From the NCBI GenBank assembly GCA_030648255.1, contig JAUSHZ010000023.1, positions 1 through 35,187 on the forward strand: DNA of 35,187 nucleotides, given 5' to 3'. Below are positions 23,646 through 30,430 of the stretch, piece after piece. Made by a program: the position numbers and the translations under genes. This stretch comes from a bacterium (GTDB lineage: Bacteria; Patescibacteriota; Minisyncoccia; Minisyncoccales; CG1-02-41-26). Every line of letters starts with the position of its first letter. The first letter of the stretch is position 1. The notes under the pieces were generated by a model, which was not told the origin of the DNA, made no database searches, and saw only the letters and a program-made list of their open reading frames with translations.

Positions 23646-24527
23646 ATGGAAAGAATAATAAGTTTGGGCGGATGGGAAACAATTGTGTCGGACGAATCTC
23701 TGACAGTAAACCCTAGGGGGATGTCAGAAATCGTGAAGAAGTGGGCTAATCTTTTTTCTTACGAGCCCACTTGGGTCCAGAAAGAGTATGAGGTTCCGTC
23801 GCTAATAGTTCGGCTGGACTGCGTAGTACGCGACGGAGAGTTAGGCGTTTATGAGATTGAGGAAAGGCCAGCTGGAATCGGGTTGGCTACTTTGATAAAT
23901 CCAGAATTCAAAGAGATTTTAGTATCTCTTAGGAAAAAGTGGCCATTGTTTGATGTTCTTGCCTCTGGCAAGAGGCGCCCAAATGACGACTATCTTTGGG
24001 CGACAGTAATCTCGTTTAGCGAGGCTGTTGTCGCAAATAGTTCAAACCCGCTCTTAATTCGGGCAGAGCCCGAAGAAAAGGAGTTTTTGCAATTTGAAAA
24101 GAGATCCGTTAGCTCTTTTTCGCGAAAAGGCGACAAGAGCTATGGCATTCACCTTGGACTATGGCGGGAAGTTCCTTCGGAAGAGGATCTTCCTTGGGAT
24201 AAGCCATTTTGTCTTAAGCCTACACAGGGCAGCAAGGCGCGGGATGTAAAAATTTGGCTTCCAAAACATTCAGAGAAAGAGATTTTCTCTAAGGGGGCTT
24301 CGTCGAGAAGCCAAATTTTAAGGGTTCTTAACGAGAGGGGTAAAATGTATTGTCAGGATTTTATTCCTCCTATGCCGTGGGGGGCTATGTGTAGGATATT
24401 AAGGGTATTTTTTGCTTTTGACACAGAGGCAAAAAAGTGGATACCTATGGGTGGGTTTTGGAATGCCCGACCAAATTTATTGGTTCACGGCGCCTCTGAT
24501 AGCGTCTTTGGGCCAGTAATGTTATAA
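23646..24527 (+). CDS. Hypothetical protein of leader-attenuated cassette (293 aa)
   Basis: ATG 23646 is chosen because AAGGAG lies 5 nt upstream; the frame is open back to 23574 but that part is the terminator and hairpin. The 293-residue protein has no signal or membrane segment. Landmarks are YEIEERPAGIGLATL (about 83-97), FCLKPTQGSKARDVKIWLPK (about 193-212), YCQDFIPPMPWGAM and GGFWNARPNLLVHGASDSVFGPV at the end. The LKP..GS...V and late N/R/HG pattern faintly recalls ATP-grasp enzymes, but I would not assign it. Base composition is visibly less AT-rich than neighbours, with many CGN codons and short perfect hairpins, suggesting transfer or selection on RNA structure. A hairpin follows the stop immediately. 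Confidence 0.8.
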   Translation: MERIISLGGWETIVSDESLTVNPRGMSEIVKKWANLFSYEPTWVQKEYEVPSLIVRLDCVVRDGELGVYEIEERPAGIGLATLINPEFKEILVSLRKKWPLFDVLASGKRRPNDDYLWATVISFSEAVVANSSNPLLIRAEPEEKEFLQFEKRSVSSFSRKGDKSYGIHLGLWREVPSEEDLPWDKPFCLKPTQGSKARDVKIWLPKHSEKEIFSKGASSRSQILRVLNERGKMYCQDFIPPMPWGAMCRILRVFFAFDTEAKKWIPMGGFWNARPNLLVHGASDSVFGPVML

Positions 24528-24569
24528 TTTTTGTGGCGTGTTGATTTCTTCAATCACGCGCCACAAAAA
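24528..24569 (+). other. Post-stop hairpin of the first cassette
   Basis: TTTTTGTGGCG.GTTGATT pairs with AATCA.CGCGCCACAAAAA across a short loop. The T-run is on the 5' side and As follow on the 3' side, so it is not a usual intrinsic terminator. The other two cassettes also have a hairpin within 7 nt of the last stop and no T-tract. Confidence 0.7.
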
Positions 24570-24575
24570 ATAGAT

Positions 24576-25694
24576 ATGATTAGCGAAGCAGAAATTTTAA
24601 AAAAATTAATATCATTTAAAACTATCACTGGTAATAAAAGAGAAACTGCCAGAGCTTTTGGCTGGATTGATTTCCAGCTAAGAGGTTTGCCTGTTTTTAT
24701 TAAAAAATATAATTCTGCTGGTTTTGGCTCGTTAATAATTACCACGCAAAAAACAGACAAACCAATTGTTTGGTTAGCTAGCCATCTTGACGTTGTTTCA
24801 GCGACCGAGAAAGATTTTAAGCCTACAGTAAAAAATAATATATTATATGGTCGAGGAGCTTATGATATGAAGTTTGCCTTAGCTTGCTATTTAAAGCTTT
24901 TAAAAGAGCTGGGGGGAAATTTAAAAAAATATAATTTTGGTGTAATGATTACTTCTGATGAGGAAGTGGGGGGGGGAAATGGCGTAAAGTTTTTGTTGGA
25001 AAGTGGTTTTTCTTCGAAGCTCGCTTTTTTGCCTGATGGGGGTAGTAATTGGCAAATTGAGAAAGGCGCAAAAGGCGTTTTGCATTATTCTGTTGAAAGT
25101 ATAGGAAAGTCTGCTCATGCTTCGCGAGCATGGCAAGGAATCAACGCCATAAACCAGCTAATAGAGTTTTTGCTATTGTTACAGAAAGAGTTTCCGAAAG
25201 AGCCATGCAAAGATAAAGATCATTTTCACACTACTTTAAACATTGGTAAAATCGAGGGGGGCAAGACCCCAAATCAAGTGCCTGATTTTGCTAAGGCGAG
25301 CATTGATATTAGATTTCCCCTACATTTAGATAAAAAAATAATTCATGGTTTTATCAAGTCTAGCCAAGCTAAATTCAAAGGAATCAAAATCAAAGAAGAT
25401 ATTTTTGCAGGACCGTTGAAAGTTGATTTACAAAATAAATATCTTAAAACATTTTGTGAAATTCTAAAAAAAGAAAGAAGTGAAGATGTTTCTTTTATTT
25501 TTTCTCACGGCACTTCAGATGGTCGGTATTTTGCCCAGAGAAAAATACCAGTAATTTTGACTCGACCTAAAGGTGGTGGGCTACATAGCGAGGGGGAGTG
25601 GGTTGACTTACAAGATTTAAAAATATTTTACTTGGTTTTGAAAAAGTTTGTAGAGCAAACAACATCACTTCATCGCTACATAGCAGCAAGGTAA
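24576..25694 (+). CDS. M20-family metallopeptidase / deacylase
   Basis: From ATG 24576 the product has 372 residues; upstream in-frame codons fall in the preceding hairpin and are not used. M20 signatures are present: WLASHLDVV with zinc ligand His70, YGRGAYDMKF with the bridging Asp, TSDEEVGG with the catalytic and ligand Glu pair, FLPDGG, and FSHGTSDGRYFA...GGGLHSEGEWV at the end. The central dimerisation domain is also visible (HYSVESIGKSAHASRAWQG). Members include succinyl-diaminopimelate desuccinylase (DapE), acetylornithine deacetylase and di- or tripeptidases. Substrate cannot be fixed; an amino-acid or peptide salvage role is plausible in a reduced genome. Confidence 0.88.
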   Translation: MISEAEILKKLISFKTITGNKRETARAFGWIDFQLRGLPVFIKKYNSAGFGSLIITTQKTDKPIVWLASHLDVVSATEKDFKPTVKNNILYGRGAYDMKFALACYLKLLKELGGNLKKYNFGVMITSDEEVGGGNGVKFLLESGFSSKLAFLPDGGSNWQIEKGAKGVLHYSVESIGKSAHASRAWQGINAINQLIEFLLLLQKEFPKEPCKDKDHFHTTLNIGKIEGGKTPNQVPDFAKASIDIRFPLHLDKKIIHGFIKSSQAKFKGIKIKEDIFAGPLKVDLQNKYLKTFCEILKKERSEDVSFIFSHGTSDGRYFAQRKIPVILTRPKGGGLHSEGEWVDLQDLKIFYLVLKKFVEQTTSLHRYIAAR

Positions 25695-25742
25695 TGTGAA
25701 CAATGGGTGATGGTTGACCCGTGCGGGAAAATGTGGATAAAT

Positions 25743-25781
25743 CTGAGAGTATTTTCTAATCAACAAATGCGTGTGAAATGA
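25743..25781. repeat. IS left terminal inverted repeat
   Basis: Contains the perfect inner AAATGCGTGTGAAATGA and the outer GAGTATTTTCTAATCAA that recurs at 35048-35064 (with C in place of the first G), next to the second transposase. Confidence 0.75.
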
Positions 25782-27045
25782 AGGAAGTGAATTCCATCAT
25801 TTCTTGGGGAATATGTTTAAAATTTTTAAATAATTCTTGTTTTGTTTTTTGCATTCTTTCCGCAAAATCATTGTCGCTCATCTCGTAAGCAATTTTATCA
25901 AGCTGCTCAAAAGGAATATTATCTTTTAAATACTTTTTCGCATTTTCCAAAGACTTTAATTTCTCGTAAGGTGTTTGGTAATCCTCCTGTCTGTAAATCT
26001 TTTTTTCTTTCCCTTTTTTATCTTTAATTATTGTAGCAAATCCACAAGGTCGGTGGTAGTTTAAATAGACATTAAAATACTGCTTGTAAAACTGGTTAAT
26101 GGCTGGAGCAAAGTTTTTTGGTATGTGGATATACCCCATATGTTTTCTAATCACTGCTCCATTTTTGCATTCAGCTAAAGCATTGTCATTGCAGTGTCTG
26201 GCTCGAGACTTGGTCTGCTGGATTAATAATTTATTCAATAATTTTGCCACCACTTTGTTAATATACTCTGATCCATTATCTGAATGAAAATTAATTATCT
26301 TAAAAGGAAACTGTTCTATTAAATCTGCTAATAATGTTTCAAGGTAATACTCGGATATTCTTTCTACTGCTCCCACTATTTCCCATTGGGTTGTTTCATC
26401 GGTAATATTGATGTGGCAAACGCCCTTTTGCTTGCCATAATCTCCTTGATGAACTGAATCCACTCTTAGAAATCCAGGACTGCCACAGGGCTCTGGTTTT
26501 CTTCTCTCGCCAATTGGAATTTTACTGCTCTGAGTTTTTTTAATCGTTAAACAATGTGATCGGTATTGGTTGGTGGCTCTTAAATTGTAAATGTGGGCAA
26601 TGGATATTTGGCTAATGCTCTGGTACTCTTTTTTGTGAAAAATTTCACATTCTCTTTTTAGTATTGTCTTGGTGGCAGGCCCGGATAATCTTTCTTGAGC
26701 GTTGTCTGTTCTAATGAGCAAAGCAATATCTGTTGGGCTGTACTTTTTCGGGAAACGATGCCTCGCGCTTGAGTTTAAAAATATTCTGCCAAAATCTCTT
26801 TTTCTTTTGATTATTCTATCAGCTTGAGATTGGGACAAGCCCGTCATTTTAACAATGTAATTTCTAACAATGCCCTTATCTTTTTTCTTTAAACTGAAAT
26901 ATTTAAATTTAGTTAAAACATCGTTAATCCATTCATACTTTTCTTTTTTAGAAACTGATTTGAATTTAATGGCTGTGTCAATCTTTAAAAATGCTTGAAT
27001 TTGTGGCACAGTGTAAATGTGTGAGTCGTTCATTGTGATAGTCAT
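25756..27045 (-). CDS. IS transposase with rve (DDE) integrase core
   Basis: About 429 residues from ATG 27045; the frame extends to GTG 27072 and ATG 27033 is another option. The N-terminal part (about 1-110) is helical and Lys-rich, with a helix-turn-helix-like GLSQSQADRIIKRKRDFG. The integrase core has the DDE residues: LRVDSVHQGD, INFHSDNGSEYIN and NALAECKNGAVIRKHMG. FNVYLNYHRPCGFAT follows, typical of IS3/IS481-related enzymes. It appears intact. A diverged relative enters the window at the right edge (NEFAEFMQKEKEELF here against NDFAERMQKTKQELF). Confidence 0.9.
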   Translation of the reverse strand: MTITMNDSHIYTVPQIQAFLKIDTAIKFKSVSKKEKYEWINDVLTKFKYFSLKKKDKGIVRNYIVKMTGLSQSQADRIIKRKRDFGRIFLNSSARHRFPKKYSPTDIALLIRTDNAQERLSGPATKTILKRECEIFHKKEYQSISQISIAHIYNLRATNQYRSHCLTIKKTQSSKIPIGERRKPEPCGSPGFLRVDSVHQGDYGKQKGVCHINITDETTQWEIVGAVERISEYYLETLLADLIEQFPFKIINFHSDNGSEYINKVVAKLLNKLLIQQTKSRARHCNDNALAECKNGAVIRKHMGYIHIPKNFAPAINQFYKQYFNVYLNYHRPCGFATIIKDKKGKEKKIYRQEDYQTPYEKLKSLENAKKYLKDNIPFEQLDKIAYEMSDNDFAERMQKTKQELFKNFKHIPQEMMEFTSFISHAFVD

Positions 27046-27080
27046 ATACCCCAATGATAACGATTCACACACTACCGCAC

Positions 27081-27103
27081 AAATGAGCCTTTCAGGCTCA
27101 TTT
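27081..27103. other. Perfect hairpin inside the IS right end
   Basis: AAATGAGCCT-TTC-AGGCTCATTT, 10-bp stem, about 10 nt upstream of the first possible transposase codon. Such hairpins near IS ends often hide the transposase start in read-through transcripts. Confidence 0.6.
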
Positions 27104-27120
27104 TGCGTTAGAATGAGGAC

Positions 27121-27158
27121 TCATTTCACACGCATTTTGTATTGGATAAGACTCTGAG
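27121..27158. repeat. IS right terminal inverted repeat
   Basis: TCATTTCACACGCATTT is the exact complement of the inner left repeat; GGATAAGACTCTGAG beyond it matches the outer left end imperfectly. Confidence 0.75.
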
Positions 27159-27190
27159 TTGTTTTCACTTTGGTTTTGAGATAAAATAAG

Positions 27191-27398
27191 TAATCCGTTA
27201 ATGAAAGTGAGCCATCAGGCGAAGCTTGAATTTACGGAGGACTTACCCCGTGAAGTAATTTTAAATTTTAATAAATTGCTGAACAATTTATTAAAATTTA
27301 AAATTAAAATTTGTACTCAAATTTTATTTCACAGGGTGTAAAAATTTCTAAATCTCACAGCTCGCTAATCGCTCGCTGTTTAATTAAGAATTTCTAAC
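27191..27398 (+). promoter_or_regulatory. Structured 5' leader element, copy 2
   Basis: Second copy of the element at 4965-5156. Domain 1 (27195-27237) keeps CCGT/ACGG and GCC-ATCA-GGC, and AAGT now pairs with GCTT through a G-U. Domain 2 keeps ACCCC-GTGAAGTAA against TTATTTCAC-AGGGT (27245-27258 and 27324-27337), where GTGGAG/CTCCAC of copy 1 has changed on both sides. The loop sequence is unrelated AT-rich DNA. Domain 3 keeps the TAATC loop with ACAGC/GCTGT outside. The element ends TCTAACATG at the next gene. Together with the IS end it accounts for the gene-free stretch from 27073. Confidence 0.7.
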
Positions 27399-27740
27399 AT
27401 GAGTAAAGTTACTACTACAAAAAAACAAAAATTACCAGAGGATTTTAAAGATGTGATGTGGGGATATAATTTTAAAAAGATAAACCCCGATGAAAACTAC
27501 GAAAGAATTATCGTCAATACTTTAAATTATGGAACATGGAAACAATGGTGTTGGCTTGCTGATTATTACGGAATAAAAAAACTTAAAAATATTATTCAGG
27601 AAATTCCTGAAAGCGAATTTAGGAATTACCGAGCATTACATTTAATTAGCTTAATTTTGGGTATTAAAAAAATGAAATATGAAAATAGAGGTTTTAAAAT
27701 CCAAGCAATCCAGGCAGCAAGAGAAGCTTTCGTATCCTGA
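27399..27740 (+). CDS. DUF6922-like putative antitoxin of an AbiEii-type pair
   Basis: The product has 113 residues. LPEDFKDVMWGYNFKKINPDENYERIIVNTLNYGTWKQWCWLADYYGIKKLKNII is the core of a small protein family (DUF6922-like by my recognition) that usually precedes AbiEii-type nucleotidyltransferases. The last 20 or so residues may be foreign sequence created by a deletion, because the following toxin has lost its front. Role as antitoxin or regulator is inferred from context. It has no SD and starts right at the end of the structured leader element. Confidence 0.7.
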   Translation: MSKVTTTKKQKLPEDFKDVMWGYNFKKINPDENYERIIVNTLNYGTWKQWCWLADYYGIKKLKNIIQEIPESEFRNYRALHLISLILGIKKMKYENRGFKIQAIQAAREAFVS

Positions 27741-28020
27741 AATTGCCGCGATGAAGGCTTATGCTTTAAACTTTCGCGGGGCAACAAAAGATTACTTTGA
27801 TTTATATTTTATCTTAAAAGAAAAATATTCTAGCTTGCAAGAAATTCGAGAAATAGGAGAAAAAAAATATAAAGCCGAATTTAATTTTAGGCTGTTTTTA
27901 GAGCAATTGCTGTATCTTGAGGGACTAAAAAACAACGAAGTGGAGTTCTTAAAACCAGAACCAACAAAAGAGCAAATGAAAAAGTTTTTTGAGCAGGAGA
28001 TTTCTAAAATAAGGCTTTAA
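27679..28020 (+). pseudogene. Truncated AbiEii-family nucleotidyltransferase toxin
   Basis: The open frame gives 113 residues, but only the part from about 27733 on looks like the family: PEIAAMKAYALNFRGATKDYFDLYFILKEKY followed by a helical C-terminal domain. The catalytic N-terminal half with the GG...DxD motif, intact in the toxin at 11753-12466, is absent. The frame also overlaps the end of the upstream gene by 62 nt, consistent with an internal deletion that joined the two genes. It should have no transferase activity. A residual role in binding the partner protein cannot be excluded. Confidence 0.75.
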
Positions 28021-28043
28021 TAATGTAAAATGCGGTGTCGTGG

Positions 28044-28072
28044 TTGACAAAATTTTTTATATTTGCTAAGTT
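28044..28072 (+). promoter_or_regulatory. Promoter of Phe/Tyr leader cassette (TTTGC-type)
   Basis: TTGACA (28044-28049), 17 nt, TAAGTT (28067-28072) with TTTGC just before it, then exactly 12 nt to the leader ATG. Confidence 0.78.
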
Positions 28073-28084
28073 TAAAATAATATT

Positions 28085-28189
28085 ATGAAAGTTGCGAAAA
28101 CACAAACTAATCAAAAAAGAAATTTCTTCTTTTTTTATTTCTTTTATGTCCCAGCGAGGGAGGTTAGTTTGAGTTTTCTAAAGGATTAA
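28085..28189 (+). CDS. Phe/Tyr-rich attenuator leader peptide (34 aa)
   Basis: The 34-codon frame begins MKVAKTQTNQKRN, then reads FFFFYFFY (28124-28147: six Phe and two Tyr codons in a row) and ends VPAREVSLSFLKD. The aromatic run sits just before a TCCC-AGCGA-GGGA hairpin. GAGGGAGGTTAGTTTGAGTT within the 3' part can pair with 28205-28236, whose other partner is the terminator 3' arm. This is the logic of pheL/pheS-type attenuation: starved ribosomes stall on Phe/Tyr codons, the antiterminator forms, and transcription continues. Downstream lies the Phe/Tyr biosynthetic operon, which makes the codon content meaningful. No SD; the mRNA would be nearly leaderless. Confidence 0.82.
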   Translation: MKVAKTQTNQKRNFFFFYFFYVPAREVSLSFLKD

Positions 28190-28221
28190 AAAATAAAAAA
28201 AAGAATTTAGAAACTTCACAC

Positions 28222-28253
28222 CAGCTTCTCTCCTCTTGAGAGGGCTGTTTTTG
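28222..28253 (+). terminator. Attenuator terminator of Phe/Tyr leader
   Basis: CAGCTTCTCTC-CTCTT-GAGAGGGCTG (10 pairs with one bulge) followed by TTTTTG. The 5' arm overlaps the antiterminator partner strand. Confidence 0.82.
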
Positions 28254-28387
28254 TTTCAGCACATTTCTTAGTTCTTTGTTAATTATAACGAGTCGAGCCG
28301 ACTAATTTGTTTCTAAAATAAATTTGGAGCCAAACTGGTTTGCTTGACTTTAGTTTTCTATTTTTTATTTAAAGGGGGTGAATTTAA

Positions 28388-28540
28388 GTGGGTAAGACAA
28401 GTAGCCTATGCGAGTACTACGTGCTACTTTCTGGCGAAAGCTTTGAGAAGAATCAGGCCTTGGAGTATGCTCCAAGGTCTCGAAAAGAAGCGGCTGAACG
28501 CCGCAAAAAGAGAAGGGGGTCCATCCGTAGACGACGATGA
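28388..28540 (+). CDS. Small Arg-rich protein of the Phe/Tyr leader cassette (50 aa)
   Basis: GTG 28388 is preceded at 7 nt by AAAGGGGGTG (28371-28380), an unusually strong SD for this window. The product has 50 residues, neutral at first (MGKTSSLCEYYVLLSGESF) and then very basic, ending RRKKRRGSIRRRR. Another frame here is open to 28565 but has no start near the SD. The coding DNA contains serial perfect hairpins (AGTAGC/GCTACT; CCTTGGAG-TATG-CTCCAAGG; GCGGC-TGAAC-GCCGC), so part of the conservation may be at RNA level and a structured RNA instead of a protein is possible. The third cassette (34659-34990) has the same arrangement. Confidence 0.55.
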   Translation: MGKTSSLCEYYVLLSGESFEKNQALEYAPRSRKEAAERRKKRRGSIRRRR

Positions 28541-28546
28541 CCCTAT

Positions 28547-28586
28547 GTCTAAGAGAGAGAGGTAGCGTATGCCTCCTCTCTTAGAC
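28547..28586 (+). other. Strong hairpin after the small Arg-rich gene
   Basis: GTCTAAGAGAG (28547-28557) pairs perfectly with CTCTCTTAGAC (28576-28586), extended by GAGG/CCTC after a bulge. AAAAATAAG follows, so there is no T-tract. It starts 6 nt after the stop, leaving aroA 26 nt downstream; it may be an mRNA-end or processing signal rather than a terminator. Confidence 0.7.
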
Positions 28587-28612
28587 AAAAATAAGAAAAG
28601 TTGTTGGTGTTT

Positions 28613-29884
28613 ATGGAAAAAATTGAAATTATGACAATTAAAAAGCAAATTGCGAGCGAGGTGACAATGCCAGGCTCTAAAAGTTTTACCAATCGAGCTT
28701 TGGTTATGGCAGCTTTGAGCAGGGGAGAGAGCCGTATCTTAGGCTATTCCCCCAGCGATGACAGCGAGATTTTAATCATGGCTTTAAAAAAAATAGGCAT
28801 TAAAATTACTAAAACAAAAAAACAAATTATTATTCAAGGCAATGGCGGAGTTTTTAAAGAATTTAATGGCAAAATAAATTTGGGCATGGCTGGCACAGCT
28901 GTGCGATTTTTTATAGCTCTAGCTTGTTTGATTCCTGGTAAAATTATTTTAGACGGCCACGCAAGAATGAGGCAAAGGCCCATGGCTGAATTGGTGAATA
29001 GCTTGCGAACATTGGGAGCTGAAATTAAGTATTTGCAAAAGCAGGGTTGCGTGCCCATAGAAATTACCAAGCCAATTAAGAGAGGCGGGGTGGTGGCGAT
29101 GAGCGGGGGAGTGAGTAGCCAGTATTTTACTGCTTTAATGTTAATTGCGCCTGTTTTAGAAAAGGGGCTTGAAATAAAAGTTATTGGCCAGCAGGTTTCC
29201 AAATCATACATTGATATGACCATAGCTGGTCTAAAAGACTTTGGCGTTAAAGTAAAAAACGAAAATTACAAAAAATATATTGTTGGCCCCAAAGAACGCT
29301 ATAAAGCAATAAGATACGAGGTGGAAGGGGATGCTTCTGGGGCTTCGTACTTTTGGGCCATAGCTGCTGTTAGCAAGAGCAAGATAAAAGTAAAAAATAT
29401 CAACCCAGCCTCTTCACAGGGTGATGTTAAATTTGTTGATTTATTACAAAAAATGGGTTGTAAGGTTGTTAAAAATAAAAAAGAAAAATGGATTGAGGTT
29501 GAGGGAACGGAGCAATTAAAAGCTATTAGGGCTAATATGGAAAGTATGCCCGACACAGCTCAAACCTTGGCAGTGGTGGCTATCTTGGCTGTTGGCAAAA
29601 CAAAAATTACGGGTCTGGCCACCCTAAAAGATAAAGAAACCAATCGGCTCTTGGCTTTGCAAAAAGAATTGGCTAGAATAAATATCAAAGCAAAAATTGG
29701 CTCAGATTATATTATTATTGAGGGAGGTAAGCCAATGGGGGCAGAAATTGAAACCTATAACGATCACCGCATGGCCATGGCTTTTGCCGTGGCTGGGGCA
29801 GTAATCCCGGGCATTAAGATATTAAACCCCAGTGTGGTAAATAAATCATTCCCAGAATTTTGGGAAAAACTAAAAAAATTATGA
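28613..29884 (+). CDS. aroA: 3-phosphoshikimate 1-carboxyvinyltransferase (EPSP synthase)
   Basis: From ATG 28613 the product has 423 residues, the usual length; TTG/GTG codons just upstream and ATG 28631 are alternatives. Conserved motifs: TMPGSKSFTNRALVMAAL for binding, NLGMAGTAVRFF, GHARMRQRPM, SSQYFTALMLIAP, EGDASGASYFW, MPDTAQTLA with the catalytic Asp, and YNDHRMAMAFA. It converts shikimate-3-phosphate and PEP to EPSP. LGMAGTA has Met where most enzymes have Asn, next to the Gly-Ala region linked to glyphosate binding. It leads a tight operon to Phe/Tyr and ends with an ATGA overlap into aroK. Confidence 0.95.
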   Translation: MEKIEIMTIKKQIASEVTMPGSKSFTNRALVMAALSRGESRILGYSPSDDSEILIMALKKIGIKITKTKKQIIIQGNGGVFKEFNGKINLGMAGTAVRFFIALACLIPGKIILDGHARMRQRPMAELVNSLRTLGAEIKYLQKQGCVPIEITKPIKRGGVVAMSGGVSSQYFTALMLIAPVLEKGLEIKVIGQQVSKSYIDMTIAGLKDFGVKVKNENYKKYIVGPKERYKAIRYEVEGDASGASYFWAIAAVSKSKIKVKNINPASSQGDVKFVDLLQKMGCKVVKNKKEKWIEVEGTEQLKAIRANMESMPDTAQTLAVVAILAVGKTKITGLATLKDKETNRLLALQKELARINIKAKIGSDYIIIEGGKPMGAEIETYNDHRMAMAFAVAGAVIPGIKILNPSVVNKSFPEFWEKLKKL

Positions 29885-30429
29885 AGATTATTTTTATTGG
29901 TTTTATGGGCGCTGGTAAAAGCTTTTTTAGCAAGCGGTTTGCTGAACACTTGGGCTTGGAAAGAGTTGAAACAGACGAATTAGCTATAAAAAAAAGCGGT
30001 CGAGCTAGTATTAAAGAAATTTTTGAAAAAGATGGGGAGATAAGATTTAGGGAGCTTGAAATTGAAACTGCCAAAGAGCTTCAAGAAAAAGATAATGTGG
30101 TGATTGACACAGGCGGGGGAGTGGTTTTAAATAAAATAATTTTGGATTATTTAAGAAAAGACGGGGTTGTTATTTTTTTAAAAAGCTCTTTGCCAGCAAT
30201 TGAAGAAAGGTTTAAAGATGATGAAGCGCGACCTTTATGGAAGGATAAAGAAAAATTTAGGCAATTTTATGAATTGCGCTTGCCCCTGTATCAGCAATAC
30301 GCTGATGTGGAAGTGGATACTAGTTCGCCGATTCTCTTTAGTCCTGATGGAAAAAGCCAAGAAATGACCAAAGGGGCAGAAAAGATTTTAGAAGAAATTA
30401 TTAAAAAAATAAAAGCGATAAATTTTTAA
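29881..30429 (+). CDS. aroK: Shikimate kinase
   Basis: ATG 29881 overlaps the aroA stop by ATGA and gives 182 residues; an upstream in-frame start inside aroA is unnecessary. Walker A is GFMGAGKS near the N terminus. The shikimate-binding Asp is in ETDELA, FRELE matches the conserved FR.xE, DTGGGVVL is the GGG loop and RPLW carries the lid Arg. It phosphorylates shikimate, the step before AroA. No aroB, aroD or aroE lies in the window, so where shikimate comes from is open. Confidence 0.94.
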   Translation: MKIIFIGFMGAGKSFFSKRFAEHLGLERVETDELAIKKSGRASIKEIFEKDGEIRFRELEIETAKELQEKDNVVIDTGGGVVLNKIILDYLRKDGVVIFLKSSLPAIEERFKDDEARPLWKDKEKFRQFYELRLPLYQQYADVEVDTSSPILFSPDGKSQEMTKGAEKILEEIIKKIKAINF

Positions 30430-30430
30430 T

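Larger units (their letters stand above)
25743..27158 (-). mobile_element. Insertion sequence with DDE integrase-type transposase
   Basis: About 1.4 kb bounded by imperfect terminal inverted repeats of about 38-39 nt. Their inner 17 bases are perfect: AAATGCGTGTGAAATGA at 25765-25781 and its complement at 27121-27137. The outer part is related (CTGAGAGTATTTTCTAATC against CTCAGAGTCTTATCCAATA). One transposase gene fills it on the minus strand and its last codons form part of the left repeat. No clear target duplication is visible at the edges I chose, so the outer limits are uncertain by several bases. Confidence 0.8.

Noticed and set aside
24528-24569. Intrinsic terminator between the cassette gene and the M20 peptidase
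   Set aside because: The T-run is on the 5' side and As follow the stem on both strands, so it lacks a terminating U-tract; kept as a hairpin of unknown role.
28081-28260. T-box riboswitch upstream of the aromatic operon
   Set aside because: No AGGGTGG-type T-box sequence or specifier-loop layout is visible; a leader peptide with aromatic codons explains the terminator better.
28344-28565. A 73-codon frame overlapping the small Arg-rich gene
   Set aside because: Its only start lies upstream of the SD and it has no start codon at SD distance; GTG 28388 in the other frame fits AAAGGGGGTG well.
28374-28590. tmRNA, RNase P RNA or SRP RNA, suggested by GGGGGTGA and serial hairpins
   Set aside because: No tag-peptide frame, TPsiC-like 3' end, GAAAGTCC-type RNase P core or SRP tetraloop region could be found.
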